Part shown: piece after piece, positions 1-12,389 of the stretch
Numbering within the stretch: the first letter of the stretch is position 1
How the letters are laid out: every line of letters starts with the position of its first letter
Source: Cerrena zonata
Lineage: Eukaryota; Basidiomycota; Agaricomycetes; Polyporales; Cerrenaceae
DNA: 64,000 bases
Direction: 5' to 3'
Assembly (NCBI GenBank): GCA_038087015.1
Contig: JASBNA010000005.1
Location: 1,922,001 to 1,986,000, forward strand
The notes under the pieces: generated by a model
What the model was told of the DNA's origin: nothing
Seen by the model: only the letters and a program-made list of their open reading frames with translations
Databases searched by the model: none
Made by a program: the position numbers and the translations under genes

Positions 1-361
1 TATATCAGAGCCTAGACCTTCAAGCTCCAAGACCAACAGCTTCGATCAACAAAAATAAACGTTGTAAATGAACGGATACGGGCGGTCAAAGAGGAGTGGC
101 GGCATTGTGCTCATCTGCTGTTGTTGTTGTTCTTATTTGACCTGCCGAGTACTGCATATATAATGACCGAACCACGCCTCTCAGGCTCGCTTCTCCCTTT
201 CTCCTTTCCCTCTCTCTCATCTTCTCTCCTAATAGTAGTACCCTAGACGGGTGGCTGATTCCCGTTTCTTGTTCTCGTTCTCTTGTTCTCGTTCTCGCTA
301 CGATCTCTACAACAAACCACCCAGGATATACGTTGACAGAAGTCAAATTCAGATTGCACGA

Positions 362-1655
362 ATGGCTAGTTTCATAATCCTCGCAGGCGGTTACACGACC
401 TTCATCGCCTCTTACCTCTTCAACCCCTCCGCGTCTTCTCTCACTTTACTAAACCAAAGTCCCACGGGAGTAAACCCTTCATGGATTGCTGCACATCCTA
501 CAAACAGCAGTATTCTCTAGTACGTATTACTCGCCTTCTATCTATACTCACGTCTTATGGGGCGAATTGAAATCTAACAATGTTGCCTTGTAGTGCTGTG
601 AACGAAGATACCGTTGGCCAACTCCAATCCTTCCTAGTCGGTCAGAATGGTGCTTTGGTCAATGTCGCCAATGCCAGTTCCGGAGGTAATGGGCCCGCAT
701 TTGCCAATCCGCTCTCGACAGGCGAGGTGGCCATCATGAACGTAAGTTCAAATCACGATCAAATGCAAATGTATCGCTTGAGAGATACTTACGCTGAGGT
801 ATGATGGTAGTTCGGTTCGGGAGATGGGAAGTTCGTCCCTACGCTTGAAGACCCGTTGGAGTTCAATGATACTTCGGCACTCGTGAAGTTCCCTGTGCCT
901 AATAAGCCTGCACCGGATAATGCTTCGAGGCCACATATGGCTTTGGAATTTGGGTCGGAAGTTTTGATACCTGATTTGGTGAGTTATTCTTGATTCAGAT
1001 AGTTTCGAGGTTTGGAAGGATGGTAGTGGCTGATTTGGTGTTATTGTATGATCCATAGGGTGCCGATACGGTGTATAGGTTATCCAAGGACAACACCACT
1101 GGGGTATACCAAATCAAGGGTCAATTAGATTCGCCTGCGGGAAGTGGTCCTAGGCACATCGTCATCAAGGACGACATGCTCTACACCATCCACGAAAAGG
1201 ACAACACCCTCACTCAACAACAAATCCCCGCAGACGTGACAGCTCCCTCACCCATCATCGCCTCATTCAATATCACCCCACCCAACCCGCCGGCAGGAAG
1301 CCAATTCGCCGCAGCGGAAATCCGCCTACTCCCCGCATCGACACAATTCAACAAGTCGTACATTTATGCTTCCAACAGGAACATCGGGTCCGTTCAAGAT
1401 CCCCAGGGCGATGCGATTGCGATATATGAAGTCGAACCCGAGTTGAAATTCGTCAAGCATGTCTTTACGGGTTTACAGCAGATTCGGGGAATGGAGTTTG
1501 GTGGCGATGAGAAGGAGTTTTTGGTCGCCGCTGGGTTCGCGGGCGACGCGGGGGTCAAGGTGTTTAAGAGGACTGCGGGAGGAGCGGACTTGGAGTTTGT
1601 GGCGGAGAGTAAGGATATTCCGACTAGGACCAGTTTCGTGTTCTTGGATGTTTAG
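362..1655 (+). CDS. Lactonase-fold (7-bladed beta-propeller) protein
   Basis: Four exons (362-519, 594-741, 811-978, 1059-1655) join in frame to about 356 residues. The product resembles the cytoplasmic 6-phosphogluconolactonase / 3-carboxymuconate-cyclase-like family. Visible marks are the N-terminal GGYTTFIASYLF blade, RPHMALEF, SGPRHIVIKDDMLYTIHEKDN and YIYASNRN, which are the usual blade motifs of the family, ending in a blade with TSFVFLDV. The length matches the family (about 340-370 residues). All three introns are short GT-AG. The start is the only Met in frame before the first blade. Substrate is unknown: fungal members are often called lactonases without biochemical proof. It stands alone, head-to-tail with the Mo25 gene 1 kb downstream. 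Confidence 0.88.
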
Positions 1656-2706
1656 TTGGCTAGGATTAGGCAGTCGGTCTTGATAAAATTATCCACGTTC
1701 TTTTTTATTAGCTTTCAATGGAGCCATATAATATTAAAATCGGGTAACCCCGCGGTGTCGGTGGACTAACGAAAGGGTGGCCTCATGAAAAACTACATGT
1801 CGGTATCTAGAGTGCAAGCCGAGTAAGGAAGACTAGATTCTGAGCTGCATACAGAACAGTGGCGGACGGTGGCGACGGATAACTCAATGAGAGCACAGGT
1901 CAACTAGCGTGAGCACAAGGCGGAGGCGTATTGTTGCTTGTTGCTGCACAAGACGTCATGACCACAGGAGCAGGGGCGAAAGGTTCAGGAGCACATTCCT
2001 AAACGAGGTCATAGTATTTCCAAGGGAAAACATAAAGACGGGCTCCCGTTGGTAGGGGAGCAGGTGAAACAAAGATGTTCCTAGAAAGCCACATTGATAT
2101 CGAGGAAGAACACCGAGGCTTTCGGACGCCGCCCCACACTTGGCCGACCCGATCGTGCAGATTGGCTCGTTACGGAGGCCTCGGAACCTGGAATGAGACA
2201 GTCAGGGGATGAGCTGCTTTTCCGTTACCGGTACGCCCGCAGGTAAGCTTTCCAGTGTGTGGTCGGAGATCTGACGAGCTGGGTGGATTAGTGCCTGTAT
2301 TAGCTCTCACCGCGCCTTTCTGTGGGCTTGTGTGCGCCTTTCTGGATTTGTCGTGCTCGCTGGAGACACTGGGGACGAGCAAGGAGCCAATTTGCGAAAC
2401 TGATAGGAGAGCATGGTGGTGGTTTGAATGCAAGACGAGTGCACAGCTTGAGATCGGCGTTTATGTGCAAGCGGAGGACCGGGGCAACCTGAGTGACGTA
2501 CGGCAACCTCTGGCTTCGAGATCAAGCTCGCAGGTTCACTTTTCAACATACCCTTCCCCTTCTCTTCCTCTTCCACCACCATCCCCCCACACATTCCATA
2601 TTTTCACGCACTGATCGTCCATATAACGACCCGAACACGGTAGACTGGCCCGACCCAACTTCTCTCTATCTTTTCCCATCTCACCCACCATCTACCAAGC
2701 CCCGAT
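1656..2706. other. Intergenic region before the Mo25 gene
   Basis: No gene is supported. Several overlapping open frames at 2170-2900 on both strands lack conserved motifs and overlap the Mo25 start. The last part (about 2530-2700) is pyrimidine-rich on +, as expected of a fungal promoter and 5' UTR. Confidence 0.5.
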
Positions 2707-4247
2707 ATGAACTTTTTCAAGACAAAGCCCCGTACGCCCCCAGATCTTGTCCGAGGCCTCCGCGATGCGCTGCCAAAACTCGAGGCTGGCCCACCGGGGG
2801 GAGAGACGAGGAGAAAGGTGTGTACGTTGTGTCTCGGGGCCATCCCACGAGCAAACCCTAATATGGCCGGCAGGCGAACGAAGAGGTCTCCAAGAATCTG
2901 CAACAAATCAAGGGTATTCTTCTAGGGGATGGTGGTGCGTATCCTTGGACATATTCTGTGCAGACATAACTCTCAATGTGCATTTACAGAACCATTACCA
3001 GAAGTGGTGGCCCAGTTGGCACAGGAAACGTACGGAAGCGATCTGCTTCACCATCTACTTATACACCTACACCGACTCGAGTTCGAGTCTCGCAAAGATG
3101 CCGTGCAGATATTCAACAACCTCCTGCGACGGCAGATTGGTTCTCGGTGGCCGACTGTTGAATACCTCTCCAAACAACCCGATATCCTCTTTACCGCCTT
3201 CAAGGGGTACGAGAATGAGGACATTGCGCTCAACACTGGCATGGTTCTCAAGGAAATGCTGCGGCATGAACCTCTGGCAAAGATCCTGCTCTACTCTGAA
3301 CAGTGCGTGTCTGACTTCTTTACGTATTCCCGCATGCAGTGTGCTAATCCACACATATGGGTCGGTTAGGTTTTATATGTTCCCTCATTACATAGAGACG
3401 ACCACATTTGGTATATCCTGTGATGCATATACTAATCTCAAAGAAACCCTCACGCGTCACAAAACGATGGTGGCTGACTATCTTGACAAGAATTACGACA
3501 GAGTGCGTCCCGTACTCTTCACGAATACACACGATACGAAATACTGATTTAAACTTATCTATCGTTCGTAGTTCTTCTCCTCATACACTCAACTCATCCT
3601 CTCAGAGAACTACGTTACGAAGCGACAATCGCTCAAACTGCTCGGCGAAATCCTTCTTGACCGAGCCAACTTTGCCGTCATGACCCGATACATTGCGAAC
3701 GAAGGAAACCTGAAACTGATGATGAACCTGTTGAGGGACAAAAGTCGGAACATTCAGTTTGAGGCCTTCCATGTGTTTAAGGTACGTCATCTGATCCTCT
3801 CTTCGATGGCTCCATCACTCGGGTGCTTTCTCGTTTGAATTGAATATTGAATATCGGTTTCTCAATCTTTGCAGGTATTTGTCGCAAACCCGAAGAAACC
3901 ACCACAGATCGAGACTATCTTGCGAAGAAATAAGGATAAACTCCTAGGCTTCCTCAAGAATTTCCACAACGACAAGGAGGGTGCGTGCTTTATCTTATCC
4001 ATTTCATCCCCATATACACATAGCTAACTATTTGCATATCTCTTTTCTCCGAATTTGCAGACGAACAGTTCACCGTAAGTCCCCGCCATCCATTCCAATC
4101 TCACATCCCACATGCCGCACTTGTGTTCCATTTCTATTTTTCCTCCATGAAGCACGTTTGCATCAGATGGAAGCTGACAATCTCATTCCATTTTTCATCT
4201 GACAGGACGAGAAGCAATTCCTTATCGTGCAAATTCAGAACTTGTGA
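2707..4247 (+). CDS. hymA: Mo25/HymA (CAB39) family scaffold protein
   Basis: Eight exons (2707-2817, 2874-2934, 2990-3302, 3370-3502, 3572-3781, 3875-3980, 4061-4074, 4206-4247) sum to exactly 330 codons, giving 329 residues, the normal Mo25 length. The protein starts [15 protein letters not shown], the typical Mo25 N terminus. It continues with the armadillo-like helices carrying [72 protein letters not shown] and a C-terminal [13 protein letters not shown]. In fungi HymA/Pmo25 acts in the RAM/MOR kinase network with GCK- and NDR-type kinases in polarised growth and cell separation. That role is taken from the family. Exon 7 is only 14 nt. The alternative frames overlapping exons 1-4 are shadows. 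Confidence 0.95.
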
Positions 4248-5893
4248 TTCCCCGTGGCCATCCTCGCGCCTGGATACTCACGAATGATCCCCCCAGCCCC
4301 TCTTGATCCCCTCAATCAGCATGTTCGTCCACGAACGTGGTGCTTCTGCCTCCGCGTCGCGCGGATGTGTTTCGTCTTGTCGCCCATGATGCATTGATGC
4401 AGGATGTTCTGATCGTGCTGGGCTGGTATCTTTTGTCGTTGTTGTTTCCTTTTTTTCTTCTCTCAATTGGATCGTCATCATTGTCATTTGTCTCGGTTGT
4501 ACCATCATCATATCCAAGTTTATCGTTCTTGACTTGTCGTTTTTGTTCAGTGCGAGTCGTCTCTTCTCTCGCCTCATCTCCCAACCCTTCCTCTCTGGGC
4601 TTCAACTCGTAGCCCACCACTCTTCTCTGGTTCATTGAACGTTATGGATATTGTCTTCCGTTCTACCTCACACGCAAAGTGCATGATGGTTATGTTACAT
4701 TCAGACATACATGGCCGTATATCTGTTTATGCTTCTATTGTCATCACCTCAACGCCCCTCTTGACGTCTATTCATGTTTGCCATTCTCCGACATGCTTCA
4801 GATCTTCCACGTTTATCCCGTCCCTTCAGATCGTCCGCTTGTGCATTTCAATCATGATATCGTTGTTGTCATGTTGCAATCATTCAATATTCAATATCCG
4901 CCATTCATGCTCCCATACGCACCCGCATTCACCCAATTCAACAATTCTCTGTCTTCATACCTCCACTGCTCCAATTCCAAACCTTAGTTGTCGCACTTGC
5001 AATACGTTGATGTTCATTTTCAACTTAGTCATTCGACTTAAATCAACCTCTTTCTCATTCCTCGTATCCTTGACCGAGCGTCATCCATAGACAGTCAAAT
5101 AGTTCCACCCTTCCGTACAGTCCACCTCTTTCTTGTACCTAACGGGAGTTCTTGCGGTTTCAATTCCTCTCTCGTCGCGTCCTTCATTTCTATTCTGTTT
5201 TGATCGTGTCCTCTCTTGTAGTATGTAGTATACCCGTCTCGTTTCGGTGTTTGCTTTCTCGATAGTAGGATCCCAAAATTTGAAAGTTTCAATCATATGA
5301 TCTCCGATTGTTGTTGAGCCACTCGGAGATGCCTTACGCGTCATGATCAATTCGGTGTACTGCATTCATACTTTGATAAAGAATCCGTATACATCCGCGC
5401 CTGTAAATCATCTGAGATAAGTGATCTTTATTGGACAAGCCCCGACGAGCGTACTCGGTGAGGAATAGTCTGTGCGCTCCTCCTGTGCAATATATCCTCA
5501 AAGTAACAATAGTAAATTGAGTTCCGAGTCCTGATCAGCGAGTTGTGGGTCCAAGTGTAACCAGACGCTTGCCAAAGAGAGACAGCCAGTACGCCGGGCG
5601 TCTATCTGAGACACTGTTTCTTTGTTCTACTACCACCATCGTGAGTATTTACCTAAGGTATAAATTGGACCATTGACTGTGATTGACCATGGTAGACAAG
5701 TAGACTCTCGTCTTTGACACTTCTTCCGCAGAAGCCACGCGTTTTAATTGACCATTAACCTCTTTGACATCAATCCCGGGGCCAGAGGCAAGGATACAGT
5801 AGTCATTGACCTCGCTTCTCGTGTTTTATATTTAACTATTTCAAGGAGTCAATAACGGTATGTCTCCTCTCATTCCCCACATCTCTGGCCACC
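4248..5893. other. Intergenic region between Mo25 and the first FunK1 gene
   Basis: No gene is supported. The stretch is rich in low-complexity pyrimidine tracts (4430-4620 and 4750-5000). The open frames there are compositional and share no family motif. The end near 5690-5890 should hold the FunK1 promoter. Confidence 0.5.
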
Positions 5894-8706
5894 ATGGACG
5901 ATTCTCATCTCCCCTTTCCCCCTCCTACTACAGAATTTAACGCTGCACAACAGCAACCCCGATTTAACCATCCCGTACACTTTCGAGTCCAGGGCTACAA
6001 TCCTTGGAAAGGCTTTATCGAATTCGACAGACTTAGAGACCTCTTTGTGGACGAGATGGCTGGTTCTTTTGTGGGTGCTATGCCTGCGCGCGAATTCCTC
6101 AAGTCATTCATGAAGTTCAAAGAAAACTCCCCACCGTCTATTCCAGAGGACTATAAGGTATCGAATATTAGCGGCAGAAATGGAGAAAATAAGATGTATA
6201 AACCTCTCGTGAGTCTCGCTATGTTTACCACCATCGATGTAGTCTGACCATCTTTCACTGGTCTCTTGTAGTGCAAGGCCATCAATAAGGTCTTTCCTGG
6301 TTACGAGATGCATATTGTGGCTAATTCCTCCGACGCGCATGGTGTCCGTATACGACCGGATCTAGCTGGAGTACGCAAGAAGGAAAATAAGATCTTCGTG
6401 AAGAAGAAAGCATTAAACGACATGGACTTATGGGCCGAGGTGAAGCCCGACGCTGTACTAGATGCCTTTTTCAATAAGGATGACTACACTAGCCTCGAGA
6501 AGAACAAGGGTGACAGTGCCAAGACTCGTGGACAACTCATATCCTACGCAGCCGCTCTCATGTCTCGTCAACATAGGACCTTCTTATTCTCTTTGTTGAT
6601 CTGTGATCACTATGTTCGCTTCTTCAGATGGGACCGCTCAGGCTGCGTTGTCTCTGAACTCGTTGACTTCCATGAACACCCTGAGATCCTGGCCTACTTC
6701 TTCTTGCTCTACAGCCGTCTCACTGCAGCTGAGCGAGGATACGATACGAATGTTAGTTCGCCTACTGAGGAAGAAGAGCAGTCGTTCCGAGACGCGTCAA
6801 AAGAGTACATAGCTCAGTGCAAAGCTCAGAAACGCAAGAGGGTCACTGCCTTGAAAGAACCAAAAAAAGACGAAACTCCATGGCCTGCCTTCAAGATGAA
6901 ACTGGAAGTCAACGGTGGTTCGCGTTCTTTCGTAGTCGGACGTCCATTCTGGGGAGCGGACTCGCCTTGTGGACGAGCTACGAGAGGCTATCTTGCTTAC
7001 GACTTGACTCTTGAGAAACTGGTGTTCTTGAAAGACTCGTGGCGAACAGAGGATGAATGTATCACACCGGAGGGAATAATCTATGAGGAGATGGAGAGAA
7101 AAGAAGTTCCGTTCATCCCCAAGGTTCTGGCTGCTGGTGACGTGAAGACCAGAGGAATTGCACAGACGACTGTTACCCAAGACTTCGCGAACACAGACGA
7201 TCGTCCGGAGTGGCTAATGCCATGTTCCAAACTGAAGACATTTATACATTACCGCGTGGTCCAGGAACTCGTCTACCCCTTGGCTTCTGCGCTGTCATCC
7301 AAGGAAACCGTACAGGCCATGCGTGATGTGATCGAAGGTGTGTTGTCCGTTTGTGTCCCAGTGGCTTAGATGACGAGTACAATCATTTCATAGCCATCAA
7401 GATTGCCTACCATGAATGCGGACTGCTTCATCGCGACATTAGTACAGGCAATATCATGATCGACGAGAATGGTCGAGGAGTTCTCAATGATTGGGACCAT
7501 GCATTGCAGCTCGCCCTTAAGAACCTGCCGCATCCCACTCGTACGGTAAGTTTTAGTGGCTTCGTGTGATGAGGAGCACGACTCACCATTTGACAGGGTA
7601 CCTGGCAGTTTCTGTCTATATCGTTGCTTTCGGGAGAAGGTTGGGATCACGATATCCAAGACGACCTCGAATCATGTTTCTGGGTTCTGCTCCACAATGC
7701 CCTCCATTATTTCAAGCACAATGGCCTGGCATTCAAAACGGATTTCTTCCACGAATATGTCCCTCCCGACGGCACAGGTCCCGCAACTGGTGGAGTCCAG
7801 AAACATCATTTCCTCAGTACCCAACGTTTGCGCAGAGTGACATGGGATTGTGTCCCCCTAAACACCCTACTCCATGCTCTGAATGATTATTTTCAGGAGT
7901 ATATCGCTGCTATATACAGGTGGCCAGAGCGAGGAACTCAATTATATAACAACATACATGAAGAGTTGGGTCAAGTCGATGTGATCTTAGAAATGTTCGA
8001 CCAGGTGCTAGCCCTTGATTCATGGCCAGAGAATGACGCGTTGGACGATCAGATGCCGGAGAAGCCCCCGACTCAGCAGAATCAGGAACGTAGGGATGCC
8101 AGGATTGATACAATCACCAAAACATTCGAGAATAGTCGTGCTCAAACATCCGCCGAGCAACTTACTCGCACTTCATCCTCAAAGAGGACTAGTTCAGACG
8201 TCGAGGCCGAGGAGGCCGAGGAGGAGAAGGTTGAAGTCCGAGTTGCTAAACGTGCGAAGACAGAACAAGTACCCGCTCGGGTGTCTCCCCCTTCCAGACC
8301 AGAAGTGCCGTTGCTACCACCGCCGCCACCACCTACGCATCGCTACGGACTACGTTCTATTGCTCGCAATAAGGTCGAGGAGCCTCGACGAAGTCAGGAT
8401 TCCGCAATGGACACCGGAACGACGCATCGTTACTCCACACGGTCGAAGACTAGGTCAAACGGCAGTCACCGTCTTCAAGACACTGTGCCGGGGGCATCTT
8501 CCCAAAGGCCTCCCCACCCTCAGAATGATGTGGCTATGCGAACTACTAAGAAGCAGACCCCTCTCCCCAAACAGATTAGGCGTGCACCAAAGAAATCTGC
8601 TCCTTCCTCTCCCCCTACGTCTCGTAACAATGCTCCCAAGCCTACACGCAATGGGAAGGGAAAAACTGTGAGGATAGCGAGCGACACTCGTCGCCCTTGG
8701 CGTTGA
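5894..8706 (+). CDS. FunK1 (fungal-type) protein kinase, copy 1
   Basis: Exons 5894-6208, 6272-7337, 7394-7545 and 7597-8706 join to 880 residues. The family is the fungus-specific kinase-like Pkinase_fungal (FunK1). Motifs in order: N-terminal MAGSFVGAMPAREF; a conserved middle with MSRQHRTFLFSLLICDHYVRFFRWDRSG; the catalytic loop GLLHRDISTGNIMI; the metal-binding segment GVLNDWDHA in place of canonical DFG; then GTWQFLSI and DDLESCFWVLL of the C lobe. The last 200 residues are low-complexity, basic and proline-rich, with repeated HRYGLRS / HRYSTRS boxes. Intron positions and phases are the same in all four copies here. HRD and DWD are present, so it may be active. The substrate is unknown. 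It is the only one of the four not followed by a small secreted protein gene. Confidence 0.93.
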
Positions 8707-9425
8707 TCATACTTGTATGGACACATTTCGAAATATCCCTCACGACGTCTGATTCATTCATCATGCATGATGACTCAGTACTCAAATCCACTGGACGGCG
8801 AGGAGGTACGCCCTCGAGATTTACGCCGAGCCGAGGCCAAGCTTCCAAATCTGCACTACACAAATAGAAGACCCTGCAGGTGAGACGAAGACGTGGTTAC
8901 CTCTGCTGTAGCTAGACGAGGGAGAGTGTACCATTGGTGCCCTCGTCGCCACCAAAGAACGACGACAGTACCCCCCCCCTTAGGTAACTCGAAGAAACCC
9001 TTATACCCTGTATGCTAGACTTCCTTATAGTTACTAATACTTAGTGTATTCCTTTCGCATTTAAGGAATACAATTGTGTCCTGATTTTCACTGTCACTAA
9101 TATTACTTCGCTCGATGCCTATAGAATGCCTTTTATGCATAAGGTGTGAGGTATTTTGATGATGCGACCTATAATATACAAACTGTGTTGTTTAAACGGA
9201 ACTGAGTTTCATCAGTAGTTGTCCAGAAAACGTTCAGACTCAGCAGAGTGCCAGTGCCAGTCACGGTAGCCGTCGCGTCGCAGCCGCATTTCAAAGTTTT
9301 TCTTGATTTGGTCTCAAGGCTCTTGCCATACAAGGACAAACAGCTTCTTAGACGGCACTGACGACCGTCAATTCAAGTTGCCACAACATACTTTCAGACA
9401 TTTCTTTCATACATCTCGAGAGAAA
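8707..9425. other. Intergenic region between FunK1 copies 1 and 2
   Basis: No gene, and no copy of the small-secreted-protein promoter block, is seen. An open stretch just upstream of 9426 could hold an unrecognised N-terminal extension of FunK1 copy 2. Confidence 0.4.
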
Positions 9426-11752
9426 ATGGCTGGTACCTTTGTTGGAGCTATGCCTGCCCGCGACTTCCTAAAAACTTTCTTGAACTTCAAAGAACATTCC
9501 CCACCACGTCTTCCAAAGGGCTATGATTTCTCGCGGATTAATGGCGACACGGGAGAGAGTGACATGTATGAACCACTTGTAAGTCTTCTGAACTATGGAC
9601 TCCATCAATTATGTTACTGACTCTACCTCCTACAGTGCGAGGCCATCACCAAAGTGTTTCCTCGCTTTGAGACGCACGTTGTGGCCAACGCTGTCGATGC
9701 CCATGATGTTCGCATACGACCGATTCTAGCTGTAGTATGCAAGGGCCAATCTTTCGATCAGAAGAAACCCTTCAACTCCATGGACTTTTGGATCGAGGTG
9801 AAGCCCAAACGTCAGCAAGATGCCTTTACACATAAGGATGATTACACCAGCCTCGAGAACAAGAGTGATAGTGCCAAGACTCGTGAATATCTCATATCCT
9901 ATGCAGCTGCTGTCATGTCTCGTCAACATAGGACTTGTCTGTTCTCTTTGTTGATTTGCGACCATTACGTCCGCTTCTTCAGATGGGATCGCTCGGGCTG
10001 TGTTGTCTCCGAACTCGTTGATTTCCTTGAACACCCTGAGATCCTGGCGTACTTCTTCTTGTGCTACGGTCATCTTTCTGCCGTGAAACGAGGCCTTGAT
10101 ACGACAGCCACTCGACCTTCGGAAAAAGAGGAACGATTACTCCAAGATGCATTGAAGGAGTATGAAGTTCGGTGCAAAGCTCAGAAACGCAAGAATGTCA
10201 CCGCGCTCAAACAACCAATAGAAGGAGAATCGCCATGGCCCGTATTCAAGATAAAAATGAAGATCGACGGTGCTCTTCGCTCACTTATTGTGAGGCGTCC
10301 ACTCTGGGGAGCCGATTCACCTTGTGGGCGAGCTACGAGAGGCTATCTTGCATATGACCTGAAAGGGAGGAAACTGGTATTCTTGAGAGACTTTTGGCGG
10401 ACAGAAGATGAGTATATCACACCAGAGAGGATCATATATGCTGAGATGGAGGACGGCGAAGTGCCATTCCTCCCAATAGTCTTGGCCGCTGGCGACGTGA
10501 AGACAGGAAGGACAGCCCAAACAACAGTAACTCAACATTACGCAAACTCGAGGGTCTCGCAAGAATGGATGATGCCGTGTGCCAGACTCAAGACGTATGT
10601 GCACTGTCGTGTTGTGCAGGAACTCGCATATCCCCTAGCGTCTGCAGTGTCATCTAAGGAGGCAGTACAGGCCATTCGTGATGTACTCCAAGGTTCGTTC
10701 CCCACATGTCATCTCAGATTACCTTCGATGATGAGGAGGTCGATTTAATAGTTATCAAGATTGCCTATTATGAATGTGGGCTTCTTCATTGCGACATTAG
10801 TACGGGCAATATCATGATTGGCAAGAATGATCGAGGAGTTCTTAATGATTGGGATCATGCGCTCAAACTCGCTCTTAAGAACCTGCCACATCCCACGCGC
10901 ACAGTAGGTCCTGGTGGTTTCACTTAACGAGGAACACAACTCACATTTTGATAGGGTACCTGGCAGTTTTCGTCTGTATCTTTGCTCACGGGGGAAGGTC
11001 AGGAGCATGAAATTCAAGATGACGTCGAATCATGTTTTTGGGTTTTGCTTTACATTGCCTTCCATTACTTCAAGCATGATGGCCCGACATTTGACTTGGA
11101 TTTCTTCTATGAATACCGTTCTTTTAACGACGAAGGTCCACCAACCGGTGGATGCCGGAAACTGGTTTTGCTCACTGCTTATTGTCTGGATAAGGTGAAA
11201 TGGAACTGTATCCCTCTGGATTCCTTGCTCCATACACTCAGTGATCATTTCCACGACTATATGGCCGCCATGTACAAGAGGCCGAAACGAGCATCTCAAT
11301 TGTACCATGACATGCACAAGCAACTAGGTCAGGTAGAGGTAATTTTACGGATGTTTGGCGAGGCATTGGCTCTTGACGGCTGGTCAGAACATGACGCAGC
11401 TGACGATCAGATGCGGAAGGAACGTCCTCGAACTCTTCTGGCTACCAGTCGGAGAATGGAACAGGAACACGAAGATGCCACTGTTTCTACATTTACAACA
11501 GGGTTTGTCACAGGAAATTGTGGTCGCTCTCGGACGTCCACCGAGGAAATGCTCCAGGTTCCATCCTTGAAGCGGACTCGTTCAGAAGCTCGAATCGAGG
11601 ACAAGGATGGGATCAAAGTTGCGAAACGTGCGAGGACGGAGTGGGTGCCCGCCCGTGCGTCCTTCTCCATGGCCAAATCACTACCATCAAAGTCTACGCA
11701 TCGTTATGGGTTACGCTCTAAATCTAATCGCAATCCTCCGATACCCACCTAA
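9426..11752 (+). CDS. FunK1 (fungal-type) protein kinase, copy 2, HCD variant
   Basis: Exons 9426-9578, 9636-10692, 10752-10903 and 10955-11752 give 719 residues, closest by eye to copy 1. It begins at MAGTFVGAMPARDF, so the roughly 55-residue N-terminal leader of copy 1 is absent. The C-terminal tail is also shorter, with one HRYGLRS box. The catalytic loop reads GLLHCDISTGNIMI: the arginine of HRD is cysteine, while the aspartate is kept. GVLNDWDHA and GTWQF are intact. An HCD loop is compatible with activity but changes the arginine that normally contacts the phosphorylated activation segment. It is followed on the opposite strand by a FunK1 start relic and then the SSP gene at 12.4-12.8 kb. 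Confidence 0.92.
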
Positions 11753-11979
11753 AATCTATTTCCTTTCACCTTAGTCTACACTGTAGGCTCCCAAGGTCCT
11801 TGTGTGATTTAGTTTCATATACACGTTTTACGCCTTTGCTATTGGCTTCACTACTTGATCTGGCTGTTCCTCATTGTGTATTGATACATTGAAGCGTGAC
11901 GAATTATATAAGTAGTATAATTGTTATTCATTTCATTTTATGTTTCCCCTAATGTATGCGTTCAAATCGATGTTGAAAG

Positions 11980-12210
11980 GCTTTCACGCCACCATCCTTT
12001 CGCGTATACAATCCCACATTTAACATTTCTCATCAACCTTCTTAGACTGGCATACTTTGTCACTCGCTCGTAGTCCCGATCCTTGCCGTAAAGAAGACAT
12101 TACAGGCTCTGTCACTCGACGGATTAAGATACAACTCCACCATCTACATTATTCAATAGCAATAATCACACTTAGCAAGGTGGTCCCGTCCTTCGGGACA
12201 CCAGCTCTGG
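11980..12210 (+). pseudogene. Relic promoter and start of a FunK1 gene
   Basis: This stretch matches, with scattered differences, the 5' flank and first codons of FunK1 copy 3 (23,430-23,655). Shared segments include the ccaccat..tttcgc.tatacaa..ccacattt run, cactcgctcgtag and, at the end, cttagcaag followed by gtggtcccgtccttcggg, where copy 3 has atggtcccgtcgtttgtcggg. The ATG has become GTG and homology stops within about 20 bp. It is therefore a truncated 5' end without a kinase body. Confidence 0.65.
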
Positions 12211-12389
12211 GGTAGATTGAATGCGATCTCAAGACCACTTTCCCTTTCCATGACTCGTAGTATTAACATGTAGAGTAGTAGCATTCCCCGACGTCGTTCA
12301 TTACTGGTTACCGATTATTGTCAAGGTCTCGCCTCAGGGTTCCAATGTATATATTCTACGACCCATAAACTTGAAGTACACAGATGACG

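Noticed and set aside
4337..5090. Plus-strand frames downstream of the Mo25 gene
   Set aside because: Pyrimidine-rich composition, no family motif; most likely 3' UTR and intergenic sequence.
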